Source of the DNA: an uncultured Microbulbifer sp.
GTDB taxonomy: Bacteria > Pseudomonadota > Gammaproteobacteria > Pseudomonadales > Cellvibrionaceae
Reading direction: 5' to 3'
Assembly (NCBI RefSeq): GCF_947504145.1
Contig: NZ_CANNGQ010000001.1
Coordinates: forward strand, 992,001 to 1,056,000
DNA: 64,000 bases
Part shown: positions 36,705 to 47,097 of the stretch, in pieces
Layout: every line of letters begins with the position of its first letter
Position numbering within the stretch: position 1 is the stretch's first letter
Notes under the pieces: model-generated
The model's input: only the letters and a program-made list of their open reading frames with translations
What the model was told of the DNA's origin: nothing
Database searches by the model: none
Made by a program: the position numbers and the translations under genes

Positions 36705-38075
36705 TCATCGCAGGCGGATACGGCCGGAAACGCCGTCATCCAACTCGTTGGCCGCCAACAGCTCGGCCTTGAACTGGCCACTACCGAGCTTTCCGACCAC
36801 CGAGTCCAGCTGGCCGAGATTGGCTGCGCGCAGCTGCAACACCAGCTCCCCACGGTTGCCGTCAAAGCGCAGGGACTGCAACTTCAGATCACCGGAATTG
36901 CCAGTGGCCCAAACCTTGCTCAGTTGTTGCAGTTGGCCGGCGAACTCACCGCCACCTCCCGAGGACTGATTGAGATAACCCATGATCTGCCGGCGCAGAT
37001 CCGCGCCGGGGCTGTCTCCGGGGAAAATTTCGCTGAACAGTGTCCGGGCGGCATCATCCGCCCGGTCTGCCTGAATCTTGTAGTAGACGCCGGCACCCAC
37101 AAAAAACGCCAACTGCAGAGCGAAGCAGGCCGCTACGGCGATGGCGGGCTTTTTCCACCATGGGCCACCATCGGACGCGAGGGTGATCTGGAAATCGCCT
37201 GTGAGCAGATTGCCGGGGACGCTGGCGCCCACACTGGCACTGAACGATGCTTCAGGCGGCGCGTCGCTGATACGTTCAACGGTTGCCAGCTGCTCGAAGG
37301 TGGCGAGTTCGAGCTCTGTCACATCACCGAGAACGCGCAGCGCGGATGGATCTTCGGCACCGACCTGTGCGCCGGCCACCTCAGCCCCCTCCTCTGTGTC
37401 TACCGGTATCATCAGGCTTTCCGCAATTACACCGGCAAGGGGGCGCGCCACAGAAAGGCCCTTGCCTGTGGCCATCCAGAAATGTGCGCGATCGTCGTCA
37501 AACCACACGGCAGAACTGTTCGCACCGGTATTGGCGAGTACCCGATACTCGGGAATCGCACCGATAACCGGCCAGCCAAGGCGCTCTATCTGCCCCTTGA
37601 GAGCGGCGAGCTTATTGCTGGAAACCGCCATGACACTGCACAGATCACCGGCAACCGGTTCACACACAAAGTGCAGATCTTCCACATCTTCCGCGAGCTG
37701 CTCTTCCACCATGTAGCCCACGGCGGTGCTCTGACGACGGGCTGCGCGGGGCACATTTTCGAGGCCATTCCACACCCAGCTGCCGGGCACCAGAATCACT
37801 GCACGATCTTCCGGTTCGAATGCCAGCGCGCTGATCACGCCCTCGGCTTCCGTGGCGATTTCACCATTCGCGCTTTCTGCTTCTGGAATGGCATAGCCGG
37901 CTTCTGAGGCATTTGCGATAAAGGCGCGCTGGAATGCGGTATCCGTTGCTACTGCCTGCCAGGCGCCTTCGCGCCAGCATTGCAATAGCACACTGCCCGC
38001 TGCCTGTACCTGATCGCCGCTGTGCGATCCGGCTACAGGCTCTCGCAGCCTTAATAATTTCACTTCCTGACTCAA
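36705..38075 (-). CDS. gspL: Type II secretion protein GspL
   Basis: The 456-residue protein has a cytoplasmic actin-like part (ILVPGSWVWNGLENVPRAAR, MVEEQLAEDVEDLHFV) that binds GspE, one membrane helix (AIAVAACFALQLAFFVGAGV) and a periplasmic domain that pairs with GspM. Its start lies one base after the gspK stop. Confidence 0.9.
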   Translation of the reverse strand: MSQEVKLLRLREPVAGSHSGDQVQAAGSVLLQCWREGAWQAVATDTAFQRAFIANASEAGYAIPEAESANGEIATEAEGVISALAFEPEDRAVILVPGSWVWNGLENVPRAARRQSTAVGYMVEEQLAEDVEDLHFVCEPVAGDLCSVMAVSSNKLAALKGQIERLGWPVIGAIPEYRVLANTGANSSAVWFDDDRAHFWMATGKGLSVARPLAGVIAESLMIPVDTEEGAEVAGAQVGAEDPSALRVLGDVTELELATFEQLATVERISDAPPEASFSASVGASVPGNLLTGDFQITLASDGGPWWKKPAIAVAACFALQLAFFVGAGVYYKIQADRADDAARTLFSEIFPGDSPGADLRRQIMGYLNQSSGGGGEFAGQLQQLSKVWATGNSGDLKLQSLRFDGNRGELVLQLRAANLGQLDSVVGKLGSGQFKAELLAANELDDGVSGRIRLR

Positions 38076-39068
38076 TTAATCCCCCAGTAATTCCTGCAAA
38101 AACTGCCCGGAAAACTCGCGCCGCTGACGCTGAATGACTTTGACTTCGCCGGTAGTGGTGTCGAGCTTGAGTATCGACTCCCAGTACTGGCGATTTTCCA
38201 GGCCAAGTTGCACGGCAATATGCGCCACATAATACGCGGTGTTGAAGTCCAATTCTGCCCCGCCGGTAATGCCAAACCCGGACAGGTCTGCCATCTGAGT
38301 AAAAGGCGTACCACTTTCCCGCTGGCTGATCAGCCCCGGGACGTTGGCAGACGGAAACATCGCAGAGAGCACCGCTTCTGAGGCCGTGTTTACGTTTATT
38401 TTTGTTCCTGATTCCGGCAGCGCACAGAGCTCCGGTGCGATGGCGCTCCACTCTTCCGGTTCAATACCCTGCCCCGCGCTTAACTCGGATATATCGGTAA
38501 TGAACGTATCCGGCGTGCGATACGCAATTTCTTGCCCGAGGTAACCATTGTCTTCGGTACCGGACGTGAGCGGTATATCGCCGGGGTCCACCCAGTCTTC
38601 AATCGCCATGGCGGTTTCTGCCCGACCACCCAGGTTTCGTACCAGGCGCTGCAGTAGCTTGCTGTCCGAGGTCTCGGCACTGGCCGAGTCGCCGCTACCG
38701 CCCGCTCGACTCTGCGTTAAATTATTTACATTAAAACAGGACTGTAAGTCCTTGATCTGAATGCGTATTTTTCCGTTGTCCGGATTGAACTCCACCAGTT
38801 TTTGCGCCCAGGGCTCCTGCAGGTTATCGCTGGCCGCTGTCGCCGTCCGGTCTTCTTCAAAATCCTTTTCCAGCGCGATGATGGCCCACGCCTCAGCGCC
38901 GTGCACAAACTCCGCCAGCTGCGTGTTGGCGAGAATCGCGCTGGTACGGGATATCGCGAGGCGATTGCGCGTCACTGCGTGAGTGACGGCCGCAACGGCG
39001 ATCACCATCACCAGTAACACGGTAATCAGCGCAACGCCCCGCTGGCGAGCCGGGTGGCTAGCCATCAT
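38076..39068 (-). CDS. gspK: Type II secretion minor pseudopilin GspK
   Basis: The 330-residue tip pseudopilin begins ARQRGVALITVLLVMVIAVA, a prepilin-like signal with Gly before the cleavage point. As in other GspK proteins, position +5 lacks the conserved Glu. It carries the large helical insert typical of the family. It overlaps gspJ by four bases. Confidence 0.9.
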   Translation of the reverse strand: MMASHPARQRGVALITVLLVMVIAVAAVTHAVTRNRLAISRTSAILANTQLAEFVHGAEAWAIIALEKDFEEDRTATAASDNLQEPWAQKLVEFNPDNGKIRIQIKDLQSCFNVNNLTQSRAGGSGDSASAETSDSKLLQRLVRNLGGRAETAMAIEDWVDPGDIPLTSGTEDNGYLGQEIAYRTPDTFITDISELSAGQGIEPEEWSAIAPELCALPESGTKINVNTASEAVLSAMFPSANVPGLISQRESGTPFTQMADLSGFGITGGAELDFNTAYYVAHIAVQLGLENRQYWESILKLDTTTGEVKVIQRQRREFSGQFLQELLGD

Positions 39069-39871
39069 TGGTCTTCGCCCCGGTTATCATCGCGGTCATC
39101 ACCACCGCTACTGGAGCTGCTGCCGGAGTCGCGCTCGTCGTCATCATCACCACCACTGCTGCTGCCACCGCTCCCTGAGCCGCCGGTCGCAGAAACCACG
39201 GTGTAGTCGGGCAGCGAGAACACCCGCCGCATTTCCCCGCCGCCGCGGGTGAGCAAGGTGACTTCGATGGCCTGCGGCAAGCGCAGATCAACTGCACCGG
39301 GAGCAGATGCCGATGAGGCCGGGGGCCACTGGGCAAGCCAGGCTTTGGTGTCGCGGTCGTAGTAGCGCATATTCAGCTCTACTACGCCATCCAGAATCGG
39401 CTCGGCAATAGGCTCGGAGTCTGGCCCGCGGTCGAGAATGCGCCACCGGCTGCGTATCAGCAGTGCGGTATCGTCGTCCAGCTCACGCTCAAATCGGCTT
39501 TCGGAATCCTCTTCGGCGTAACCGATGCCGTAGTGCAGCCGCTGTACATTGCCACGAGGCTCGCCGGTCAGGTTGGCCGCCCCCAGGCGAGTAAACTCGA
39601 ATTCGTTGGTCACGCCCTGAAATGCAGGCTCGTAGCCGCTATACGCATTTTTTACCGGCCGCACGGTGAGCTGGCGCAGATCATCGTCCATGCGGTACAT
39701 GGCCATGGAAAGACGGCGCATTTCATCGGCGCGGGCATTGAGCACCCGGTCGGTGGAGAAGAAGATTTCCAGGAGAGAGTAGGAGCCGATGCCGATGATC
39801 GAAACGATCACCAATACCACCATGATCTCAATCAGGGTAAAGCCTCGGGCGAGCACGGGCCGGCACTTCAT
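39065..39871 (-). CDS. gspJ: Minor pseudopilin GspJ with unusual acidic Gly/Ser tail
   Basis: The 268-residue product starts with the prepilin signal RGFTLIEIMVVLVIVSIIG and has the GspJ fold region (TDRVLNARADEMRRLSMAMY). The last 45 residues are low complexity, almost only Gly, Ser, Asp, Arg and Glu, which normal GspJ proteins lack. This tail would sit near the pseudopilus tip and could bind calcium or contact substrate. It overlaps its neighbours by a few bases. Confidence 0.88.
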   Translation of the reverse strand: MKCRPVLARGFTLIEIMVVLVIVSIIGIGSYSLLEIFFSTDRVLNARADEMRRLSMAMYRMDDDLRQLTVRPVKNAYSGYEPAFQGVTNEFEFTRLGAANLTGEPRGNVQRLHYGIGYAEEDSESRFERELDDDTALLIRSRWRILDRGPDSEPIAEPILDGVVELNMRYYDRDTKAWLAQWPPASSASAPGAVDLRLPQAIEVTLLTRGGGEMRRVFSLPDYTVVSATGGSGSGGSSSGGDDDDERDSGSSSSSGGDDRDDNRGEDQ

Positions 39872-40299
39872 GAGCGCCCTCCGTCACTGTTGATACTGGC
39901 ACCGATGGACTGGGCTACCCAGGAGTCGATGGTGAGGATGGGGGATTCTGCCTCAGGCCGCCCCACCTGCACGATGATCTGGCGCATCTTTGGCTCATTG
40001 GTGGTCTTCACTTCGGCAGTTACCTGCCATTCCCGCTCAGCGAGCAGTACTTTTTCGGTCTTTTTGCCCAGTGGAGGCCAGTCGGTACGCAGACGGATCT
40101 CCGCGAGCGCCTGTTGGGCAACCCAATTTGCGGTCAGGCGCTCTTCCAGAGCTGCTTGTTGCCGCACGCTGTCCTGCAGGGTTTTCAGTACACTGGCAGC
40201 GATCACCCCGAAAATCACCAGGGCAACTAGCACCTCTACCAGGGTAAAACCGCGCTGGCGGTAGCTTGTTGAGCGGCGCGTGCGAGGTTTAATACTCAT
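39868..40299 (-). CDS. gspI: Minor pseudopilin GspI
   Basis: The 143-residue product starts at ATG 40299 (GGAG nine bases upstream) with RQRGFTLVEVLVALVIFGVI, the prepilin signal. GspI forms the tip complex with GspJ and GspK. It overlaps the end of gspH by 11 bases. Confidence 0.9.
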   Translation of the reverse strand: MSIKPRTRRSTSYRQRGFTLVEVLVALVIFGVIAASVLKTLQDSVRQQAALEERLTANWVAQQALAEIRLRTDWPPLGKKTEKVLLAEREWQVTAEVKTTNEPKMRQIIVQVGRPEAESPILTIDSWVAQSIGASINSDGGRS

Positions 40300-40924
40300 C
40301 GCTCTGCCACTCCAGTTGCATGCCGTAGAGACTGCTGTAAGAGATGATCGCCGCGCGCCCAATGTCGCCGTTTTTCATCAGAAAGAAACCGATTTCCACC
40401 GGTAATACCTCGCCACTGGAAAGCGCCGCAAACTGCGGAAGAATCTCTTCTTCATCTTTTTTGCCGTTAGTCGAACGGTTGTCTTTGGTGTCGGTACCGG
40501 AATCACTTCGGCGCGTACCACCAAAACTGGTCGACTTGCTATCGGCACCGGGCAGTTCGGTCTGGGCGAGAATCTCCAGACGCATAGTGGGTGGGAGTTC
40601 GTGGGCGGTAAAACGGCGGGCGTTGGACGCAGCGGGATTTCCTGAAAAGTCCATCTCCTGCCACTTCATGGTGCTGGAATCGTAGCGCACCACTTGATAA
40701 GCGTGCTCTTCAAATACGACCCCGTAGTGAGCTTTGTCGATCAGTGCACGGTCCGACACCAGCTGCAGGAGGTTGGCGAGGCGCTGCACCTCACCGGTCC
40801 ATTTGCGGCTGTCGGTATTATTCAGAGACAGCGTCGCCATACCTGCCAGCGAGGCGATGATGACAATCACCACCAGCAGTTCGATCAGGGTAAATCCCCG
40901 TTGGCGGCAGGCTGCGACGCGCAT
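40289..40924 (-). CDS. gspH: Minor pseudopilin GspH
   Basis: The 211-residue product has the prepilin signal CRQRGFTLIELLVVIVIIAS. A polar insert of about 30 residues (SKSTSFGGTRRSDSGTDTKD and on) lies in the middle and lengthens it beyond typical GspH proteins. GspH joins the pseudopilus shaft to the tip complex. Confidence 0.9.
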   Translation of the reverse strand: MRVAACRQRGFTLIELLVVIVIIASLAGMATLSLNNTDSRKWTGEVQRLANLLQLVSDRALIDKAHYGVVFEEHAYQVVRYDSSTMKWQEMDFSGNPAASNARRFTAHELPPTMRLEILAQTELPGADSKSTSFGGTRRSDSGTDTKDNRSTNGKKDEEEILPQFAALSSGEVLPVEIGFFLMKNGDIGRAAIISYSSLYGMQLEWQSDEY

Positions 40925-40944
40925 GGAATTGGCTCTGGTCAGCC

Positions 40945-41373
40945 TCAGAGCTCGGAAGCGAACAGGTCGGCCGCCTCACCTTCGCCACCGGGCTTGCCGT
41001 CGGCACCCAGACTAAACAGGTCGTACGGACCGGAACTGCCCGGGCTGATGTACTGGTATTCGTTGCCCCAGGGATCTTTCGGCGATTTTTTCAGGTAGGG
41101 CTCATTCCAGTTCTTGGCTTCCGGGAAGCCGGAGGGCTTGGTTACCAGTGCCTCGAGGCCCTGATCCGAGCTCGGGTAGACGAAGTTGTCCATCCGGTAC
41201 ATATCCAGCGCGGTGGATATCGCCCGCAGGTCCACGGTCGCCGCCTTCATACGTGCCTCACCGGTACGGCCCATGATATTCGGTACAACCAGTGCACCAA
41301 GAACACCAAGGATCACGATAACCACCATGATCTCAATCAGGGTAAAACCCCGGTTATTGCGCAGATTTTTCAT
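40945..41373 (-). CDS. gspG: Major pseudopilin GspG
   Basis: The 142-residue protein builds the pseudopilus. The prepilin signal is NNRGFTLIEIMVVIVILGVL, followed by the GspG stretch VDLRAISTALDMYRMDNFVY and the calcium-site region near the C-terminus. It is the most conserved pseudopilin, and length is normal. Confidence 0.95.
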   Translation of the reverse strand: MKNLRNNRGFTLIEIMVVIVILGVLGALVVPNIMGRTGEARMKAATVDLRAISTALDMYRMDNFVYPSSDQGLEALVTKPSGFPEAKNWNEPYLKKSPKDPWGNEYQYISPGSSGPYDLFSLGADGKPGGEGEAADLFASEL

Positions 41374-41435
41374 TTCTCACCTCGCAGAACAAAATTTCGG
41401 GCAGCCGGCCCGTGATCGGTCAACAACCAGTGCAA

Positions 41436-42653
41436 TCACACAACCAGCTGATTCATATTCATGATCGGCATCATGATCGCCATCACGATGAACAGTACGA
41501 TGCCCGCCATTACCAGCAGCATGATCGGCTCAAACAGGCTCACAAACGCCGTTACGGCACCCTGCAGGTCCCGCTCCTGGTTTTCCGCCGCACGCACCAG
41601 CATCTGGTCCAGCGTACCGGAGGACTCACCACTGGCAACCATATAGGTCATCATCGGCGGGAAGTATTCCACATCTTCCAGCGCCCGGCGCAGACTACCG
41701 CCTTCGCGCACGAACTTCTGCGCAATCTGTAGCCGTTCTTTCAGAAAATCGTTGCTCATTACGCCACTGGCGATGCCCATTGCCTGCACCAGAGGAACGC
41801 TACTGCCGGTAAGAATTGCCAGAGTACCCACATAGCGCGCACTTTGGCCGCCGCGCACCAGCCACCCGATCGCTGGCATATCCAGCAGGCGGTGATGGAA
41901 GCGGTAGCGAAACCCGGGGCGGCGCAGCAGCAGCGTCCAGCCGATGACCAGGGCAATGATTGCCGGTGGTATCAGCCAGCCCCAGGCGGAAATGAAATCG
42001 CTGATGGACACGAGGATCCGGGTAGCCAACGGCAGTTGCTGGCCGGTGCCGGTGAACACTTCGATCACATCGGGCACCACATAGACCATCAAGCCGGTAA
42101 CCACGAGTACACAGATGACTACCAGCACCAGCGGATAGATCAGTGCCAGCTGCACCTTCTGCCGGAATACCTGCTGGTTTTCGGTGTAGTCCGCCAGCCG
42201 CTCCAGTACATCGTCCAGGTGGCCGGAGTGCTCCCCTGCCTCCACCGTTGCACGATAAAGCTTGGGGAAGGCTCTTGGGAATCCGGCCAGTGCCTGGGCA
42301 AAACTGTGCCCCTCCATCACCTTCGCTCGCACGGCGAGTACGATACGGCGTACTTTCTGGTTGCGGGACTGGTTGGCGATGGCGCCGAGGGTTTCTTCCA
42401 GGGGAATACCGGCGCGCAGGAGCGTGGCAATTTGCCGGGTTAGCAGCGCCAGTGCCTTGACGCTGAGGCCCGGGCTGCCGGAAAGGATACTCGCACTGCC
42501 AGCGCTACTGGACTCAGAGGCAGCGGTGACTTCGATGGGAATCAACCCTTTGGCGCGCAGCTGCTGACGCGCCGCTTTGGCACTGTCGGCCTCGAGCGTG
42601 CCGCGGTTTTTACGACCACCACTGTTGAGCGCTGTGTACTCGAATGCACCCAT
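41436..42653 (-). CDS. gspF: Type II secretion platform protein GspF
   Basis: The 405-residue inner-membrane platform has two homologous helical domains and three membrane helices (LALIYPLVLVVICVLVVTGL; IPPAIIALVIGWTLLL; the C-terminal span). Family stretches include LTRQIATLLRAGIPLEETLG. It connects GspE to the pseudopilus. Confidence 0.93.
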   Translation of the reverse strand: MGAFEYTALNSGGRKNRGTLEADSAKAARQQLRAKGLIPIEVTAASESSSAGSASILSGSPGLSVKALALLTRQIATLLRAGIPLEETLGAIANQSRNQKVRRIVLAVRAKVMEGHSFAQALAGFPRAFPKLYRATVEAGEHSGHLDDVLERLADYTENQQVFRQKVQLALIYPLVLVVICVLVVTGLMVYVVPDVIEVFTGTGQQLPLATRILVSISDFISAWGWLIPPAIIALVIGWTLLLRRPGFRYRFHHRLLDMPAIGWLVRGGQSARYVGTLAILTGSSVPLVQAMGIASGVMSNDFLKERLQIAQKFVREGGSLRRALEDVEYFPPMMTYMVASGESSGTLDQMLVRAAENQERDLQGAVTAFVSLFEPIMLLVMAGIVLFIVMAIMMPIMNMNQLVV

Positions 42654-42654
42654 G

Positions 42655-44133
42655 TCAGGACTCCTGGGTTACCCGAAGCACTTCTTCCAGCGAAGTTCGT
42701 CCGGCGAGTACCTTGGCTACACCATCGTCGCGAATACTGGGGCCCAGTGTGCGGGCCTCCTGAACCAGCGCGTTTTCCGACGCGCGGTCGTGGATCAGCT
42801 GGCGCAGTTTTTCATTGACCGGCACCAGCTCATAGATACCGATCCGACCGAGATAGCCGCTGTGGTTACACTTTTCACAGCCGCCCGGGCGGTAAATCGT
42901 CGCAGTAGTCCCCTCTTCCAGCCCCAGCATTCTGCTTTCGAAACTGTCGGTTTCATGAGGCTGGCGGCACTCCGGACAGAGCACCCGCACAAGGCGCTGG
43001 GCGAGTACGCCAATCACACTTGAGGACAGCAGGAATGGCTCGATCCCCATGTCCACGAGACGGGTAACTGCGCCGAGGGCGGTATTGGTGTGAAGGGTGG
43101 AAAGCACAAGGTGACCGGTCAGACTCGCCTGAATGGCGATCTGCATGGTTTCCAGGTCGCGGATCTCCCCCACCATCACCACATCCGGGTCTTGACGCAG
43201 GATGGCACGCAGGCCGCGGGCAAAGGTCATATCCGCCTTGGTGTTGACCTGGGTCTGGCCGACACCTTCGAGGTTGTATTCCACCGGATCTTCGACGGTA
43301 AGAATGTTCTTCTCGCGGTTATTGATGCTGGCGAGGCCGGCGTACAGCGTCGTGGTTTTACCGGAGCCGGTGGGCCCGGTCACCAGCAGAATACCGTGTG
43401 GGCGCCCCAACAGTTCGGTCATCACCTTCAGATCCGACTCTGCCATGCCCAGTTGGCGCATATCCATTTTGCCCGCCTGCTTGTCCAACAGACGCATCAC
43501 CACTCGCTCGCCGGCGGACGATGGCATGGTGGAAACACGCACATCCACCTCGCGGCCGCCCATCAGGAGAGAGATGCGACCATCCTGAGGCACACGCTTT
43601 TCCGCGATGTCCAGTTTCGCCATTACCTTTATACGAGAAACCAGCAGCGGCGCCAATGCGCGACGAGGCTGCAGCACTTCGCGCAGCACACCATCTACGC
43701 GGAAGCGCACCACGAGGCGTTTTTCGAACGTTTCGATATGGATATCCGAGGCACCCTGTTTAAGGGACTCGGCAAAAATGGCGTTGATCAGGCGGACGAT
43801 GGGCGCATCGTCTTCCTGCTCAAGGAGGTCTTCGGTTTCCGGCAGTGAGTCGGCCACCGCGGCGAGGTCCAGGTCATCACCCAACCCCTCCACATCCGAG
43901 AGGTTGCCGCCTTCGCGATTCTCATACAAACGCTGCAGAGTTTCCTGAAATGCCTCTACATCCACCGCGGCAACACCGAGGGGGGTTTCGCAGAGCCGCT
44001 GCACTTCAGCAAGTACGCTGGGGTTGAGGGGCGCCACATACTGGCACACCGGCGTACCATCCACTTCCGCCAGCAGCACCTGATGGCGCTTGGCGAACGC
44101 GTAAGGCAAGCGTTTTAGCGCGAGATCCGTCAT
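42655..44133 (-). CDS. gspE: Type II secretion ATPase GspE
   Basis: The 492-residue hexameric ATPase drives pseudopilus assembly. Walker A is [14 protein letters not shown], the Asp and His boxes follow, and a four-cysteine zinc site (CPEC ... CEKC) is present. ATG 44133 overlaps the gspD stop as TGATG. Confidence 0.95.
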   Translation of the reverse strand: MTDLALKRLPYAFAKRHQVLLAEVDGTPVCQYVAPLNPSVLAEVQRLCETPLGVAAVDVEAFQETLQRLYENREGGNLSDVEGLGDDLDLAAVADSLPETEDLLEQEDDAPIVRLINAIFAESLKQGASDIHIETFEKRLVVRFRVDGVLREVLQPRRALAPLLVSRIKVMAKLDIAEKRVPQDGRISLLMGGREVDVRVSTMPSSAGERVVMRLLDKQAGKMDMRQLGMAESDLKVMTELLGRPHGILLVTGPTGSGKTTTLYAGLASINNREKNILTVEDPVEYNLEGVGQTQVNTKADMTFARGLRAILRQDPDVVMVGEIRDLETMQIAIQASLTGHLVLSTLHTNTALGAVTRLVDMGIEPFLLSSSVIGVLAQRLVRVLCPECRQPHETDSFESRMLGLEEGTTATIYRPGGCEKCNHSGYLGRIGIYELVPVNEKLRQLIHDRASENALVQEARTLGPSIRDDGVAKVLAGRTSLEEVLRVTQES

Positions 44134-46088
44134 CACTTGACGTCCTCGGGCTCCATCGGCAATGCCTCAGGATCGACCGGTGGCGGCAACAGGTCTGGCA
44201 GGGTTTCGCCCCGCTGCCAGTCCCAGATGCGGCTGGTGTTATCGCGCAGGTGCAGCTGCTTTTCCTGGATATCGCGATAGCGCCGGCGGGTCTCTTCGTA
44301 GCCGGCAATCTGCGAACTCAGGATTTTGGGCCGCAGGAAAACCATCAGGTTGGTTTTGTCGACGGCCTTTTCGGAGTTGCGGAACAGGCGACCTAGCCCC
44401 GGGATATCACCCAGCAGCGGGACCTTGTTATTGATCTCAGTCACTTTGTCTTCAATCAGGCCACCCAGTACCAGGATGGCACCATCGTCGATCAGCACTT
44501 TGGTGCGGATCTCACGCTTGCTGGTAACGATGTCCGATGCTGCCGAGCTTGAGACCGGCAGCACATTCTCCACTTTCTGCTCAATTTCCAGGGTGACGGA
44601 ATTGTTGTTGTTTACCCGCGGAGTGACCTTGAGCGTGGTGCCCACGTCCTGTCGCTGGATGGTCGTGAAGGGATCGTTGTTGCTGCCGGATAGCAGCTGC
44701 TCACCGGTAATAAACGGTACGTTCTGGCCGACGAGAATCTCGGCTTCTTCGTTATCCAGTGCCATGATGGTGGGCGTGGACAGGATGTTGGCATTGTTCT
44801 CACTGGACATGGCGTTTAGCGCCAGTCGCACATCGGTGCCGCTCAGGAAGCCCAGGTTGAGCCCGGCGCGCGCCAGATTGGCCGGATTCAGGGAAAACGG
44901 ATTCACTTCCGAGAGCACATTGCCGTCGTCGTCAATGATCGGGGTTTCCGCGAAATCGTTCTGGAAGCCTGCGAACACATCGTCGTCATTGCCCGCGATC
45001 CACTTAACACCCAGCTCGTTTCCAGTGCCCTCGGTCACTTCAACAATGATCGCCTCAATCAGTACCTGCGCACGGCGCACGTCCAGTTTGGCGATCACGC
45101 CTTTCATTGTCTCCAGCAGAGACGGCGGCGCAGTAAGAATCAGTGCGTTCAACTCTTCGTTGACCTGGATGCTCACCTCAACATCGGCGACCTGCTGATC
45201 TTTTTCGGTTTTTTGAATGCTGCCACTCATCCCCTCGAGTACCGGCTTCAGGTCCACCGCGCTGGCGTACTGCACGTACACAACAGCCGTGTTGCCCTCA
45301 CCGTCCAGGGGCTGGTCGAGGCGTTCGATGACTTTTCGGAGTTGTTGGCGGGTAACCGGATCACCGGTGAGGAGAATACTATTGGAGCGCTCGTCCACTG
45401 CGATGCGCAGGGGCTGCACGTCGTTGCCCGCCTGCTTGCCACCGCCCTGCAGCAGCTCGTTAATCACCTGCTTGACCTCTTTGGCCGAGGCGAATTCGAG
45501 GGGTACCAGCTCGATATCGATGGCGCCCGCCCGGTCCAGCTGCTTGATCAGCCGCACTATCTGGTCGATGTTAGCGGAGCGGTCCGCAACGATCAGAGTG
45601 TTGGTGTCCGCATAGGCGGCCAGGTGGCCGGTCTGTGGGATCAGGGGGCGCAGCATGGCGATCAGTTGCGCGGCGGAAATATTCTCCACCTTCACCGTGC
45701 GTACCACCAGCGCCTCGCCGGGTGCCCGGGTCTGCTCGTCGATGACGGGGATGGCCTGCTGCTTGGCCAGTGCGTCCGGCACCACTTTCCAGGCGTCGCC
45801 CTGTTCAACCAGGCTGAACCCATTGACCTGCAGTACCGACATGAAGACATCAAACGCCTGCTGATGACTCATTGGGTCACCGGCAACCACCGTGACCTTA
45901 CCTTTGACGTTCGGGTGAACAATGATGTTTTTGCCGGTGAAGTCCGCAGCCCAATTGATCAGATCGCGGATATCGGCATTATCCAGAGAAAGTGTAACCC
46001 TCTCCGGGGAAGACTGAGCCAGCACCGAAAACGACAACAAAAAACCCAGGGCGGCTGCTACCAGCCGTCGGTGAAACACGCTCATCAT
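44133..46088 (-). CDS. gspD: Type II secretion outer-membrane secretin GspD
   Basis: The 651-residue protein forms the outer-membrane channel. A signal peptide ([15 protein letters not shown]) is followed by N0-N3 domains and the secretin domain ending [22 protein letters not shown]-terminal S-like region ([20 protein letters not shown]) suggests a pilotin. An ATG three bases downstream is an equally possible start. Confidence 0.95.
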   Translation of the reverse strand: MMSVFHRRLVAAALGFLLSFSVLAQSSPERVTLSLDNADIRDLINWAADFTGKNIIVHPNVKGKVTVVAGDPMSHQQAFDVFMSVLQVNGFSLVEQGDAWKVVPDALAKQQAIPVIDEQTRAPGEALVVRTVKVENISAAQLIAMLRPLIPQTGHLAAYADTNTLIVADRSANIDQIVRLIKQLDRAGAIDIELVPLEFASAKEVKQVINELLQGGGKQAGNDVQPLRIAVDERSNSILLTGDPVTRQQLRKVIERLDQPLDGEGNTAVVYVQYASAVDLKPVLEGMSGSIQKTEKDQQVADVEVSIQVNEELNALILTAPPSLLETMKGVIAKLDVRRAQVLIEAIIVEVTEGTGNELGVKWIAGNDDDVFAGFQNDFAETPIIDDDGNVLSEVNPFSLNPANLARAGLNLGFLSGTDVRLALNAMSSENNANILSTPTIMALDNEEAEILVGQNVPFITGEQLLSGSNNDPFTTIQRQDVGTTLKVTPRVNNNNSVTLEIEQKVENVLPVSSSAASDIVTSKREIRTKVLIDDGAILVLGGLIEDKVTEINNKVPLLGDIPGLGRLFRNSEKAVDKTNLMVFLRPKILSSQIAGYEETRRRYRDIQEKQLHLRDNTSRIWDWQRGETLPDLLPPPVDPEALPMEPEDVK

Positions 46089-46195
46089 TATGAAATTGGC
46101 TCTAATTCTTATGTAATCAATAAACAGTTGGTCTTAAAAGTGCACCCTACCCCCAGGTGCGCAATCTCCCGCATGAGAGCGATCGAACGCTCGAC

Positions 46196-46879
46196 TCAGC
46201 GTTGGTTGCCCCCCTGACGCTGGCGGGCCATTTCTCGCAGCTGCTCCAGGCGCTCGCGGATCGACTCTTGTTTGTCTGCCCGGTCAGACGACGAGTTGGC
46301 GCTGATTACCTTTGCCGCCTGGCGCGCATAGTTCGCGTACTGTTTGGGAACAGTGGGACGTCCATCTGCGTCTGGATAGGTCAGTTTTTCCATCTGGCCG
46401 TTTCGACGAAGGATAATATGATCGACCTCGACGGAATAGACCTCAGCGCCGCCAGGTAGTTTCTGACCGACAAAAATACGCTCCGCAGGCTTGCCCCGCT
46501 CCGCCACCAGCGCACTGGCGTGGTCGCTCATGCTGCTGCTGAGGACGCCAGACAGTACCAGATTTAACTGTGTGATGGGGATATTCGCGAGATCCAGCTC
46601 AGGCTCGGCTTCTGTTTTGAGAGGTGCCACACCGAAAAAGGCGGTAGAAGGCAGAGATGCAGCCTGGTTGGCACCCGCGGTACTGCGCGTGCTGCGCTCC
46701 GCCAGCAATCCGCCATCGGACTCTTCAGGTACCACCAGATGGCCGTATGCCATGACATTGACCGCGAGCCAGCTACCCACGACTGCTGCGGTAGCTACAA
46801 GGCTGCGACGAGCAGCGGTACCGCCGGATGTGGCTGAATTCTGCAGAGCAGATGATATCGTGCGCTTTACCAAAGACAT
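46196..46879 (-). CDS. gspC: Type II secretion protein GspC, short form without PDZ
   Basis: The 227-residue protein starts at ATG 46879 and has one membrane helix (LVATAAVVGSWLAVNVMAYG) and the homology region (PITQLNLVLSGVLSSSMSDH). No PDZ domain follows; the C-terminus is a charged, probably coiled-coil stretch (DKQESIRERLEQLREMARQR). Coiled-coil ends replace PDZ in some GspC/XcpP proteins. It is the first gene of the operon, 107 bases before gspD. Confidence 0.85.
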   Translation of the reverse strand: MSLVKRTISSALQNSATSGGTAARRSLVATAAVVGSWLAVNVMAYGHLVVPEESDGGLLAERSTRSTAGANQAASLPSTAFFGVAPLKTEAEPELDLANIPITQLNLVLSGVLSSSMSDHASALVAERGKPAERIFVGQKLPGGAEVYSVEVDHIILRRNGQMEKLTYPDADGRPTVPKQYANYARQAAKVISANSSSDRADKQESIRERLEQLREMARQRQGGNQR

Positions 46880-47044
46880 GATGAAATCCCGTCTCGGCTG
46901 TATCACAGCCAGCTTCGTTCTACATATTGGGGCGCCTATTCTCGGGGCTTGCACCGAGAAAGGCAATGTTGCCAGCGGAACAGACTAATAAATAACCAAT
47001 CACAACGCAAAGCGCCATAAGGCGTACCAATTACTTCCGCCCAT

Positions 47045-47066
47045 AAAAAAGGCGGCTCGCGCCGCC
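47045..47066 (-). terminator. Terminator of etfBA
   Basis: GGCGGC (47051-47056) and GCCGCC (47061-47066) form a GC-rich hairpin; reading leftward it is followed by six T residues (47050-47045). It lies 32 bases after the etfA stop. Confidence 0.8.
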
Positions 47067-47097
47067 TCTTTCATGATGTCAGTCTATTACCTGAAGG

